This document shows positions 24,733 through 32,872 of a DNA stretch of 64,000 nt, in pieces; position 1 is the stretch's first letter, and each line of letters starts with the position of its first letter. A program made the position numbers and the translations under genes. Under the pieces are notes generated by a model. The model saw nothing but the letters and a program-made list of their open reading frames with translations, had not been told where the DNA came from and ran no database searches. The DNA comes from JACJWR01 sp963752505 (lineage in GTDB: Bacteria > Actinomycetota > Actinomycetes > S36-B12 > UBA10799), in assembly GCA_963752505.1 (NCBI GenBank), contig CAVVYM010000009.1:1-64000 (forward strand), written 5' to 3'.

Positions 24733-25508
24733 GCACGCGCGAGGCGCTGGCGGGCGCAGACGTCGAGATCGTCGGCCGGATCCCGGGCGCGAGCAATGCT
24801 GTCTTCCAGGGTCGGCTGCGCAGCAACGACCCCGAGGTCGATTCGACCCTGTGCGTCTACAAACCTGCCGCCGGCGAACGTCCGCTGTGGGACTTTCCCG
24901 GAGCAGTTCTGGCCAAGCACGAGGTGGCGGCCTACCGAGTATCCGACGCTTTGGGCTGGGGGATCGTGCCACCCACTGTCTGGCGCGAGGATCTCCCAGC
25001 GGGGCCAGGCGTCGTGCAGGAATGGCTCGACGCCGAACCCAGCGGGGACATCGCGGTGCTCGGCGAAGGTCAGGTGCCCGACGACTGGATGCCCGTGCTG
25101 CGGGGCGAGGACGAGCACGGCCGCAACGTTGTGGTGGCCCACCGCGGCTCTGATCGGTTGGCAGATGTCGCCGTATTCGACGCCATCATCAACAACGCCG
25201 ACCGGAAGGCCGGACACTTGTTGGGCACTGGCGAGGAAACGTACGGAATCGACCACGGCGTGGCCTTCCACCCCGAGTGGAAACTGCGCACCGTGCTCTG
25301 GGGCTTCGCAGGAACACACCTCGCAGCTCGACACCTCGACGGGCTGAGAAGCGTGCAGGGCGTGCTGGGCGGGGGCGAACTGGAGCTAGACGGCCTCGAT
25401 GGCCCCGCCGCCGAGGCCATGTACGCACGAATCCAGGACCTGCTCGACACCGGCGTCTTCCCGCAGCCGCGTCCTGGCTGGCCCGTTGTGCCGTGGCCGC
25501 TCTGGTAG
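24729..25508 (+). CDS. SCO1664-family (PI3/4-kinase-like) protein
   Basis: About 259 residues. Homology to this family (counterpart of Rv2133c) begins before the first ATG (24924): LAGADVEIVGRIPGASNAVF and LCVYKPAAGERPLWDFPGA are in the same open frame. That frame has a TGA at 24684 and no ATG, GTG or TTG before 24924. The best start is CTG 24729, overlapping the DUF3090 stop (CTGA), like the GTGA couplings elsewhere. Kinase-like features: the K in VYKPA, FDAIINNADRKAGHLL, and IDHGVAFH with a catalytic-loop-like Asp. Function unproven. Confidence 0.75.
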   Translation: MSTREALAGADVEIVGRIPGASNAVFQGRLRSNDPEVDSTLCVYKPAAGERPLWDFPGAVLAKHEVAAYRVSDALGWGIVPPTVWREDLPAGPGVVQEWLDAEPSGDIAVLGEGQVPDDWMPVLRGEDEHGRNVVVAHRGSDRLADVAVFDAIINNADRKAGHLLGTGEETYGIDHGVAFHPEWKLRTVLWGFAGTHLAARHLDGLRSVQGVLGGGELELDGLDGPAAEAMYARIQDLLDTGVFPQPRPGWPVVPWPLW

Positions 25509-25512
25509 CCAC

Positions 25513-25518
25513 TAGCCT
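25513..25518 (+). promoter_or_regulatory. -10 hexamer TAGCCT of mshC
   Basis: Ends 7 nt before GTG 25526; supports that codon as the mshC start and a leaderless mRNA. Confidence 0.55.
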
Positions 25519-25525
25519 GACTTGG

Positions 25526-26749
25526 GTGCGCACCTGGCCATCACCTTCGATACCTCAGTTGCCCGGCACCGGCCCGGAACTGAACCTGTACGACACCGCC
25601 ACCGCCACGCTGCGGCCCACCAGCCCCGGCGACCCGGCGACGCTCTACGTTTGCGGCATCACACCGTACGACTCCACCCACCTGGGCCACGCCGCCACCT
25701 ACATCGCGTTTGACCTCGCGCAGCGTGCGTGGATCGACGCTGGTCACCGGGTGGTCTACGTGCAGAACATCACCGATGTGGACGACCCGCTGCTCGAGCG
25801 GGCGATCACGACCGGTGAGCACTGGCGTGACCTCGCGCATCGCGAAATCGCCCGTTTCGTCGATGACATGACCGAACTGCGTCTGCGGGCCCCCGACGAG
25901 TGGGTCAGCGTGGTGGAGTCGATCCCGCACGTGGTGCGAGCGATCGAGAAGTTGCAGTCCGCGGGTGCGGTGTATGAACTCGAAGGCGACCTCTACTTCG
26001 ACGTCACGGCTGATCCGCGATTCGGGGGGATCGCGAACCTCGACGAAGTCACCATGATCGAGCGAAGTGCTGCTTCCGGCGGCGATCCGGACCGGCCGGG
26101 CAAGCGGCACCCGCTGGACGCCGTGCTGTGGCGTGCCGAACGCGACGGCGAACCTAGCTGGCCCAGTCCGTTCGGCCCCGGTCGACCGGGATGGCACGTT
26201 GAGTGCGTGGCCATCGCCATCGATGACCTCGGCATGTCGTTCGACGTGCAGGGCGGCGGCCGGGATCTGATCTTCCCGCACCACGAGATCGGCGCCTCGC
26301 AGGGTCAGGTCATGACCGGCGAGTGGCCCTACGCGCGGATCTACGCCCACGCCGGCATGGTGGGCTACCACGGGGAGAAGATGAGCAAGTCCCGCGGGAA
26401 CCTGGTGTTCGTCTCCGACTTGCGCGCTGAGCACGACCCGATGGCAGTCCGACTGGCAATCCTGGCCCACCACTACCGCGAGGACTGGGAATGGCACGAC
26501 GACGAACTCGAGACTGGGCAGAAGCGTTTGGAGGCCTGGCGGGCGGCGGTGTCGTGGCCCACCGGACCCTCGGCCGAGGCGGTTCTGGCGGACGTTCGCG
26601 ATCGGATGGCCGACGACCTTGACGCTCCCGGAGCCCTGGCGGCGATCGACCGCTGGGCGGAGGAGCAGAGATTGCGCGGCGGTGACGATCCGGGTGCGCC
26701 GGGCGTGGTGAGCCGATTGTCGGACGCCCTTCTCGGCGTGGCGCTGTAG
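25526..26749 (+). CDS. mshC: Mycothiol ligase MshC (cysteine:GlcN-Ins ligase)
   Basis: 407 residues from GTG 25526. ATP-dependent ligation of cysteine to glucosaminyl-inositol, the third step unique to mycothiol synthesis, in the cytoplasm. It is a cysteinyl-tRNA synthetase paralog: YVCGITPYDSTHLGHA (zinc-binding C43 and HIGH-like HLGH at 52-55), WHVECVAIA with the second zinc Cys, FPHHEIGASQ, and the KMSKS loop near 287. The CGITPYD form (Ile-Thr instead of Pro-Thr-Val) and the shortened C-terminus mark MshC rather than CysS. An upstream in-frame ATG (25277) lies inside the previous gene and is rejected. The order DUF3090, SCO1664-like, mshC matches mycobacteria. Confidence 0.95.
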   Translation: MRTWPSPSIPQLPGTGPELNLYDTATATLRPTSPGDPATLYVCGITPYDSTHLGHAATYIAFDLAQRAWIDAGHRVVYVQNITDVDDPLLERAITTGEHWRDLAHREIARFVDDMTELRLRAPDEWVSVVESIPHVVRAIEKLQSAGAVYELEGDLYFDVTADPRFGGIANLDEVTMIERSAASGGDPDRPGKRHPLDAVLWRAERDGEPSWPSPFGPGRPGWHVECVAIAIDDLGMSFDVQGGGRDLIFPHHEIGASQGQVMTGEWPYARIYAHAGMVGYHGEKMSKSRGNLVFVSDLRAEHDPMAVRLAILAHHYREDWEWHDDELETGQKRLEAWRAAVSWPTGPSAEAVLADVRDRMADDLDAPGALAAIDRWAEEQRLRGGDDPGAPGVVSRLSDALLGVAL

Positions 26750-26834
26750 GTCCGGCGAGCAACGCTCAGTCTCCGGCGGTGGACCACGGGGACGGAGATG
26801 ACCTCGAAGCCGAGTCAGTTGACGGAGCGGGGAG

Positions 26835-26880
26835 AGCCTGCTCCGGTCAGACCTGCGCCGAACAGCCTGCTCCGGTCAGA
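26835..26880. repeat. 17-bp direct repeat spanning the kup stop codon
   Basis: AGCCTGCTCCGGTCAGA occurs at 26835-26851 and 26864-26880, perfect copies with a 29-bp period. The second contains the kup stop codon (TCA at 26876-26878 on this strand). Confidence 0.7.
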
Positions 26881-28780
26881 AGCGCCGCAGCGATGACCAC
26901 TCCATCACCAGGTCGGCAGGGGCGCTGCGGATCACCTGCGGAGTTGCGCTGTTGCGCAAGAGAAATGCGAAGAGGTGCTTGCGCCACAGTGCCATGCCCG
27001 CATCGGAGGCCGGTAGAGCCCTGGTGGAGTGGAAAACGATGATGGTCGTCGCTTCTTCGGTGGGAGTCCCGTGGGCGTTGAGGGCACTCATGATCGCGAC
27101 GGCGTCGGGGGTCTCCATGAAGCCGTAGCGCACTTCCATGCGCACGAGGGAGCCGGGCACGAGATCGACGAAGGAGATGCGCGAATCCTCGCCAACGGCG
27201 GGAACGAGCTGGACCAGCAGGGCAACGTGCACGTTGTGCTCCCGTAGCCTGCCGCCGCGGCGCAGGAACTCGGACATGGCCAAGGGGACCATCGTTGAGC
27301 CGGTGACGAAGATTGCCGTGCCGGGGTCGGAGGCTGCGCCGCCCTCAACTTCGTCCGCGAGCTCCGCCGGGGCCATGGTGGCCTTGGCTCCCGCGGCGCG
27401 CAGCAGGCGCAGTCCCTTCGACCAGGTCATGAAAACTGTGAACAGCACCACGCCGATCAGCAGCGGGAACCAGCCCCCGTGGGCGAACTTGGTGAGGTTG
27501 GCGCCGAAGAAGGCCAGGTCGATCACGCCGAAGATCACAGCGCCTGGAATCACCAACCACAGCGGGGCGTGCCAGTGCCGCCGCGCCACGACCGTGATGA
27601 GCACGGTGGTGATGAGGAACGTGCCGGTGACGGCAATGCCGTAGGCGGAGGCCAGGTTGGACGAATCGCGGAATCCGATGATGAGGCCCACGACGGCAAG
27701 GCAGAGCGCCCAGTTGACGAAGGGCACGTAGACCTGTCCGCGTTGCTCGGCGGACGTGTGCCGCACGGTGAGGCGTGGCAGGAAGTGCAGCCGCATCGCC
27801 TCTTCGGTCATGGAGAAGGCGCCGGTGATGACGGCCTGTGAGGCGATGACTGTGGCCAGAGTCGCCAGCACGATCATCGGCCAGAGCAGGGCAGTGGGCA
27901 CCAACAGGTAGAAGGGATCGTCGGCAGCGGCGGGGTTGCGCATGAGCAGGGCGCCCTGGCCGAAGTAGTTGAGGTAGAGGGCGAGGGACACCACGGTGAA
28001 CCATGAGACCCGAATCGGGCCCGCGCCGAAGTGGCCCATGTCGGCATACAGCGCCTCCGCGCCGGTGACGCACAAAACCACGGAACCCAGCGACAAGAAC
28101 GCCACCAGCGGTTCAGACGCGATGAGCTCCCACGCGTGCAGCGGGGAGATGGCGGTGAGCACCTCGGGGGTCTGCGCGATGCTGACGACTCCGAGAACCG
28201 CGATGGTGAGCAGCCACAGCAGCATGACCGGTCCGAATGCCCCACCTACCCTGCGGGTGCCGAAACGTTGGACCCCGAACAGGGCAACGAGCACCACGAT
28301 GGCGATCACTTCGACGTAGTTGCGTAGGGCGGGTGCGGCCACCTCAATGCCCTCGATCGCGCTGAGCACCGAGACCGCTGGAGTGATCATGCCGTCGCCG
28401 TAGAAGAGGGCGGCGCCGAAAACCCCGGCTGCGGTGAGCAGGGCCATGGATCGGGCCGACAGGCGGAGCCTGCTGATCAGCGCGGTGAGCGCCATGATGC
28501 CGCCCTCACCCTGATTCGACGCGCGCATCACCACGAGCACGTACTTCACCGAGACGATCAACGTCAAGGTCCAGAAGATCATCGAGACGGCACCCAAAAC
28601 GCGGTCGGGCGACACTCCGATGGGATGGGGCCCCGAGAAGATCTCCTCGAAGGTGTAGAGCACCGATGTTCCGATGTCGCCGAACACCACACCAATGGCG
28701 CCAAGGGCCAGACGTCCCAGCCCCGCTGGAATCGGACGGCGCACCGGGGTGGTGACTGCTGGCAGTGTGGTGGGCTCCAC
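26876..28780 (-). CDS. kup: KUP-family potassium uptake protein
   Basis: 634 residues from GTG 28780. Low-affinity potassium/proton symporter of the HAK/KUP/KT family in the cytoplasmic membrane. Seen: LALGAIGVVFGDIGTSVLYT in the first helix, GEGGIMALTALISR, YGDGMITPAVSVLSAIEG, then about twelve hydrophobic segments to residue 440 or so. A soluble C-terminal domain follows with GTAIFVTGSTMVPLAMSEFL and RMEVRYGFMETPDAVAIM, typical of this family. Length is usual. TACAGT 8 nt upstream supports the GTG start. Divergent from the enoyl-reductase-like gene. Confidence 0.95.
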   Translation of the reverse strand: MEPTTLPAVTTPVRRPIPAGLGRLALGAIGVVFGDIGTSVLYTFEEIFSGPHPIGVSPDRVLGAVSMIFWTLTLIVSVKYVLVVMRASNQGEGGIMALTALISRLRLSARSMALLTAAGVFGAALFYGDGMITPAVSVLSAIEGIEVAAPALRNYVEVIAIVVLVALFGVQRFGTRRVGGAFGPVMLLWLLTIAVLGVVSIAQTPEVLTAISPLHAWELIASEPLVAFLSLGSVVLCVTGAEALYADMGHFGAGPIRVSWFTVVSLALYLNYFGQGALLMRNPAAADDPFYLLVPTALLWPMIVLATLATVIASQAVITGAFSMTEEAMRLHFLPRLTVRHTSAEQRGQVYVPFVNWALCLAVVGLIIGFRDSSNLASAYGIAVTGTFLITTVLITVVARRHWHAPLWLVIPGAVIFGVIDLAFFGANLTKFAHGGWFPLLIGVVLFTVFMTWSKGLRLLRAAGAKATMAPAELADEVEGGAASDPGTAIFVTGSTMVPLAMSEFLRRGGRLREHNVHVALLVQLVPAVGEDSRISFVDLVPGSLVRMEVRYGFMETPDAVAIMSALNAHGTPTEEATTIIVFHSTRALPASDAGMALWRKHLFAFLLRNSATPQVIRSAPADLVMEWSSLRRF

Positions 28781-28788
28781 AGTTGCGC

Positions 28789-28794
28789 ACTGTA
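28789..28794 (-). promoter_or_regulatory. -10 hexamer TACAGT of kup
   Basis: Ends 8 nt before GTG 28780 on the minus strand. Confidence 0.45.
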
Positions 28795-28830
28795 GCCCCG
28801 TGCCGCCTAGCGCGATGGAGAATGCCTGGA

Positions 28831-28836
28831 TAGCGT
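28831..28836 (+). promoter_or_regulatory. -10 hexamer TAGCGT of the enoyl-reductase-like gene
   Basis: Ends 6 nt before ATG 28843; leaderless arrangement. Confidence 0.5.
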
Positions 28837-28842
28837 CGAGGC

Positions 28843-30096
28843 ATGACTCCCACCGATGAACGAGAACTGGACATCGTTGTCTACGGCGCCACCGGCTTCG
28901 TCGGACGGCTGGTGGCGGACTACCTCGCCGGGGCGGCGCCCGCGGAAGCGCGCATCGGACTCGCGGGCCGATCCCATGACAAATTGGCGCAGATCCGCGC
29001 GTCGCTGCCGCCCGCTGCCGCGCAATGGCCGCTGATCATTGCCGATGCCGGCGATGCAGAGTCACTGGCGGCGATGGCGCGGTCCACCAAGGTGGTGGCC
29101 TCCACCGTGGGTCCCTACGCCAAGTACGGACTGCCGCTGGTCGGCGCGTGTGCTGAGAACGGCACTCATTACGCCGACCTCACCGGCGAGGCTCTGTTCG
29201 TGCGGGCCTGTGCGGACGAATTCGACGAGTTGGCGCAGGCCACCGGCGCGCGCATCGTGAACTCCTGCGGATTCGACTCGGTGCCCTCGGACCTCGGCGT
29301 ATACGAGACCCATCGGTACGCGGCCGAGCACCAGGCGGGCGGACTGGGCGCCACCACGCTGGTGGTCACGAGCATGCGCGGTGGCTTCAGCGGCGGAACG
29401 GTCGATTCGATGCGCAACCAGATGGACGTGATGCGCCGAGATCCTGCGACCCGCCGGGTGGTGGGGGACCCCTACGGCCTCAGCCCCCAACGCGACCTCG
29501 ATCCACCGCGCACCAAGCACTCGCCGGACAACGACTCGTTCCGGGTGTCCCGCGAGGCCACCAGCGGGATCTGGGCGGGTCCGTTCGTGATGGCGCCGTT
29601 CAACACCCGCATCGTCCGCCGCTCCAACGCGCTGCTCGACTACGCCTACGGTGAGCACTTCAGCTACCGCGAAGTGATGGGTTTCGGGAGTTCGCCGCTC
29701 GGGCCGGTACTCGCCGGTGGCCTGACGGTCGGACTCGCCGGGCTGCTGGCTGGAATGGCGTTCGGGCCCTCGCGAGCTGTGCTCGACAGAGTGCTACCGG
29801 CGCCGGGGGAGGGGCCCAGTGAGAAGACCCGCGCGAACGGACACTTCGCGATCGAGATCTACGCCAACACCGAATCCGGTGTCGTGTTGCGCACCAAGGT
29901 CCGTGCGCAGGGCGATCCGGGCTACGCCGCCACGTGCGTGATGCTGGGCGAATCGGCGCTGAGCCTGGCGTTCGACGGTGCCGCGCTGCCTGACCGAGCG
30001 GGGGTTCTCACCCCAGCCACGGCCATGGGCGATGCGCTGGCGGATCGACTCCGCGCCGCCGACTTCACGCTCGAGTCGGAAGTCTTCGACGCGTAG
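28843..30096 (+). CDS. Saccharopine dehydrogenase-like / trans-acting enoyl reductase family protein
   Basis: 417 residues. The N-terminal Rossmann fold reads DIVVYGATGFVGRLVADYLA (NAD(P) binding), then GLAGRSHDKLAQIR, VVASTVGPYAKYGLPLV, and HYADLTGE plus VNSCGFDSVPSDLGVY. These match the actinobacterial family that includes Rv2449c and Rv2953, the trans-acting enoyl reductase of phthiocerol and glycolipid synthesis. A hydrophobic segment near 285-305 is typical of the family. No polyketide genes are near, so a role in lipid reduction is a family-based inference. Confidence 0.85.
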   Translation: MTPTDERELDIVVYGATGFVGRLVADYLAGAAPAEARIGLAGRSHDKLAQIRASLPPAAAQWPLIIADAGDAESLAAMARSTKVVASTVGPYAKYGLPLVGACAENGTHYADLTGEALFVRACADEFDELAQATGARIVNSCGFDSVPSDLGVYETHRYAAEHQAGGLGATTLVVTSMRGGFSGGTVDSMRNQMDVMRRDPATRRVVGDPYGLSPQRDLDPPRTKHSPDNDSFRVSREATSGIWAGPFVMAPFNTRIVRRSNALLDYAYGEHFSYREVMGFGSSPLGPVLAGGLTVGLAGLLAGMAFGPSRAVLDRVLPAPGEGPSEKTRANGHFAIEIYANTESGVVLRTKVRAQGDPGYAATCVMLGESALSLAFDGAALPDRAGVLTPATAMGDALADRLRAADFTLESEVFDA

Positions 30097-30151
30097 CCCC
30101 ACCGGGAGCCGGGCGGCGTGGGACGAATCGTCAACGCCGCCCGACCCGGTC

Positions 30152-31189
30152 TTACGACTCCTTCAACTCGTCGTGGCCGCCGAACTCCTTGCGTTGCGCC
30201 GACTGGATCTTGTCCGCGAACAGCGCGTTGCCCTGGGAGGCGAAGCGTGAGTACAGCGCACCGGTCAGCACCGGTGCGGGGATGCCCTCCTCAACTGCGG
30301 CAATTGAGGTCCAACGGCCCTCGCCGGAGTCGGAGACGCGGCCGCTGAAGCCTTCGAGCTGGGGGTCCTTGAGCAGTGCAGACGCCGTAAGGTCCAGCAG
30401 CCAGGATCCGATCACCGAACCGCGACGCCACACCTCGGCGACGTCGGGCAGGTCGAGCGTGTACTGGTAGAACTGCGGGTCGCTCAGCGGTGCGGTTTCG
30501 GCGCTGGTGGACGGTCCGCGCGTTCCCGCGTCGGCGTTGTGAAGGATGTTGAGGCCCTCCGCATAGGCAGCCATGATGCCGTACTCGATGCCGTTGTGGA
30601 CCATCTTGACGAAGTGCCCAGCACCGACGGGGCCGCAGTGCAACCAGCCCTCCTCGGCGGGCGCTACCGCGCCATCCCGGCCCGGCGTGCGCTCGACGTC
30701 GCTCAAGCCCGGCGCCAGTGAACGCCAGATGGGCGTGAGTCGGTTGACCGCCTTGTCATCACCGCCGATCATGAGGCAGTACCCGCGGTCGATGCCCCAC
30801 ACTCCACCCGAGGTGCCGCAGTCAACGAAGTGCAGGCCCTTGTCCTTCACCGAATCAGCGTGGCGGATGTCGTCGCGGTAATAGGAGTTGCCGCCGTCGA
30901 TGATGACGTCGTCGTCCTCGAGCACCTCCGCGAGTTCGGCGATCACGGAATCTGTGACGTGCCCAGCGGGCACCATGATCCAGACGTGCCGCGGCCCGTC
31001 CATCTTGGCTTTGAGGTCGGCTAGGGACTGGGCCCCAACGGCTCCCTCGGCGACAAGAGCCGCCACGTTGTCGGGGTTGGTGTCAAAGACGACCGCGCTG
31101 TGGCCGTCGCGCATGATGCGGCGCACCATGTTCGCGCCCATCCGCCCGAGTCCAACCATTCCGAGAGTCATCGGCGAATCAGTTGTCAC
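30152..31189 (-). CDS. gnd: 6-phosphogluconate dehydrogenase (decarboxylating), short form
   Basis: 345 residues from GTG 31189. It oxidises 6-phosphogluconate to ribulose-5-phosphate and CO2 in the oxidative pentose phosphate pathway. Seen: MTLGMVGLGRMGANMVRR (nucleotide binding), IIDGGNSYYRDD, CGTSGGVWG, the catalytic GAGHFVKMVHNGIEYG (Lys and Asn), and a C-terminal YSRFASQ. It is the shorter (about 300-345 residue) Gnd type, often NAD-dependent. GTG 31189 is chosen because GAGGAGAG lies about 6 nt upstream; ATG 31210 would lie within that signal. Divergent from zwf, so both oxidative-branch enzymes are encoded together. Confidence 0.93.
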   Translation of the reverse strand: MTTDSPMTLGMVGLGRMGANMVRRIMRDGHSAVVFDTNPDNVAALVAEGAVGAQSLADLKAKMDGPRHVWIMVPAGHVTDSVIAELAEVLEDDDVIIDGGNSYYRDDIRHADSVKDKGLHFVDCGTSGGVWGIDRGYCLMIGGDDKAVNRLTPIWRSLAPGLSDVERTPGRDGAVAPAEEGWLHCGPVGAGHFVKMVHNGIEYGIMAAYAEGLNILHNADAGTRGPSTSAETAPLSDPQFYQYTLDLPDVAEVWRRGSVIGSWLLDLTASALLKDPQLEGFSGRVSDSGEGRWTSIAAVEEGIPAPVLTGALYSRFASQGNALFADKIQSAQRKEFGGHDELKES

Positions 31190-31397
31190 AGTTCTCTCCT
31201 CGTTCATCATCTGGGGTGCGGCAAGTGGGGTGATGCCGACTCCCGGCCACGCACCGGGCCGGAGTCACATTTGGAGTCTGGCACGTCAGGCCGCCCTAGT
31301 CCTGCGACGTCGCGCAGATCGCGGGGCGATCCGGGGCGTGTCGCGTGAACACTCCGGTCCCTACTTCGCAGCGGTGGATCAGGAGGGTTCAGAGCAC

Positions 31398-31403
31398 TAG
31401 GGT
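31398..31403 (+). promoter_or_regulatory. -10 hexamer TAGGGT of zwf
   Basis: About 22 nt before ATG 31426. The implied short leader contains AAGGAGG (31415-31421), so zwf would be a leadered gene, unlike many neighbours. Confidence 0.45.
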
Positions 31404-31425
31404 GTGAATCCGACAAGGAGGCTTC

Positions 31426-32817
31426 ATGGAACTCGGTGTGTCCGATCGCTTGGTCATTTTCGGCATTTCGGGCGATCTCGCCTACAAGATGACGTTGCCG
31501 TCGCTCTATCGGCTGGAGCGTCGCGGCCTGTTGACGGTGCCGATCGTGGGTGTGGCGGCCACCGAGTGGGGTCCGGACGGACTAGCCAACCGGGCGCGCG
31601 CGGCGATCGAAGAGAACGCCGACGAACCGTTCGACGAGAAGATCTTCGACGCGCTCATCAATCGCATGTCCTACATCGCCGGTGACTTCGCCGATCCGGC
31701 GCTGTACTCGAAGGTGGCCGAGGCGATCGAAGGCGCCGAGGCGCCCTGCTTCTACCTCGAGATTCCGCCGAGCCTGTTTGCCATGGTGGCCAAGGGGTTG
31801 GCTGGGGCGCAGTTGCTCGGCGGTCGCGCCCGCCTGGTGGTGGAGAAGCCGTTCGGACACGACCTCGCCAGCGCAGACGCGTTGGCGGCGGACCTCCACC
31901 AGTACGTCACCGAGGACCAGCTCTTCCGCATCGACCACTACCTGGGCAAGGAGCCGGTGCAGGACCTGACCTACCTGCGCTTCAGCAACGCGCTGTTCGA
32001 ACCCGTCTGGAACCGCAAGTACGTTCGCTCAATCATGATCACGATGGCGGAGGAATTCGGCGTCGAGGATCGGGGGTCGTTCTACGACTCGGTGGGTGCG
32101 CTGCGCGACGTGGTTCAGAACCACCTGCTGCAGGTACTGGCCCTGACGGGCTTGGAGCCGCCGAGCGGTGGGTCGTTGTCGAGTCGGCGGTTGGATTTCT
32201 TCCGCAGTGTCGAGTCGGTTGATCCCAGCAACGCGATTCGAGGCCAGTATGCCGGGTACCGCGACATCCCGGGAGTGTCCAAAGACTCCACTACCGAGAC
32301 TTTCGTGGCTCTCAAACTCATCCTTCACTCATGGCGTTGGGAGCACGTGCCGGTGTACATCCGCGCGGGCAAGAAGATGCCCGGCACCGCCACCGAGATC
32401 GTGGTGCGGCTGCAACCACCGCCCACGGCGTCGATCAACCGCCACCGGATTGCGCACACCGGCCACGACGACATCGTGCTGCGCATCGGCGGGCACGCCG
32501 GCGTCGGAGTGTCGGTGCGCGTGAAGAAGCCGGGCATCGACAAGGCCGAACCGGAACTGCTCAACCTCGACTTCGCGTCGACGCTGGGCGAGACGCCCAC
32601 GCCGTACGAGCGGTTGCTTATGGATGCGATGAACGGCAACGACATGCTGTTCCCCAGCCAAAACGTGATCGATGAGACGTGGCGCATCGTTCAACCGCTC
32701 ATCGAGGCGCCGCCGCCGGTTGAGGTCTACCAGCCAGGAACCTGGGGGCCGGAAGCCGCCCAACTCCTGACCCGGCACGTGGGTGGTTGGCGCACGCCGA
32801 TGGCCATCTCCGGCTGA
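31426..32817 (+). CDS. zwf: Glucose-6-phosphate 1-dehydrogenase
   Basis: 463 residues. First step of the oxidative pentose phosphate pathway: glucose-6-phosphate plus NADP to 6-phosphogluconolactone. Seen: LVIFGISGDLAYKMTLPSLYRL (NADP binding), VVEKPFGHDLASA with the conserved EKPFG, the substrate motif RIDHYLGKE at 168-176, and FYDSVGALRDVVQNHLLQ. Length and motif order are normal. Strong Shine-Dalgarno AAGGAGG 4 nt before the ATG. opcA, tal and tkt, common partners, are not next to it here. Confidence 0.96.
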   Translation: MELGVSDRLVIFGISGDLAYKMTLPSLYRLERRGLLTVPIVGVAATEWGPDGLANRARAAIEENADEPFDEKIFDALINRMSYIAGDFADPALYSKVAEAIEGAEAPCFYLEIPPSLFAMVAKGLAGAQLLGGRARLVVEKPFGHDLASADALAADLHQYVTEDQLFRIDHYLGKEPVQDLTYLRFSNALFEPVWNRKYVRSIMITMAEEFGVEDRGSFYDSVGALRDVVQNHLLQVLALTGLEPPSGGSLSSRRLDFFRSVESVDPSNAIRGQYAGYRDIPGVSKDSTTETFVALKLILHSWRWEHVPVYIRAGKKMPGTATEIVVRLQPPPTASINRHRIAHTGHDDIVLRIGGHAGVGVSVRVKKPGIDKAEPELLNLDFASTLGETPTPYERLLMDAMNGNDMLFPSQNVIDETWRIVQPLIEAPPPVEVYQPGTWGPEAAQLLTRHVGGWRTPMAISG

Positions 32818-32872
32818 TAGCCCGGCAGGCCCAGGTGGCATGCCTTATCGAACGTGAACCGACACCGACCAC

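Noticed and set aside
25526..26749. Cysteinyl-tRNA synthetase instead of MshC
   Set aside because: The CGITPYD motif, short C-terminus and the DUF3090/SCO1664 neighbourhood all indicate MshC.
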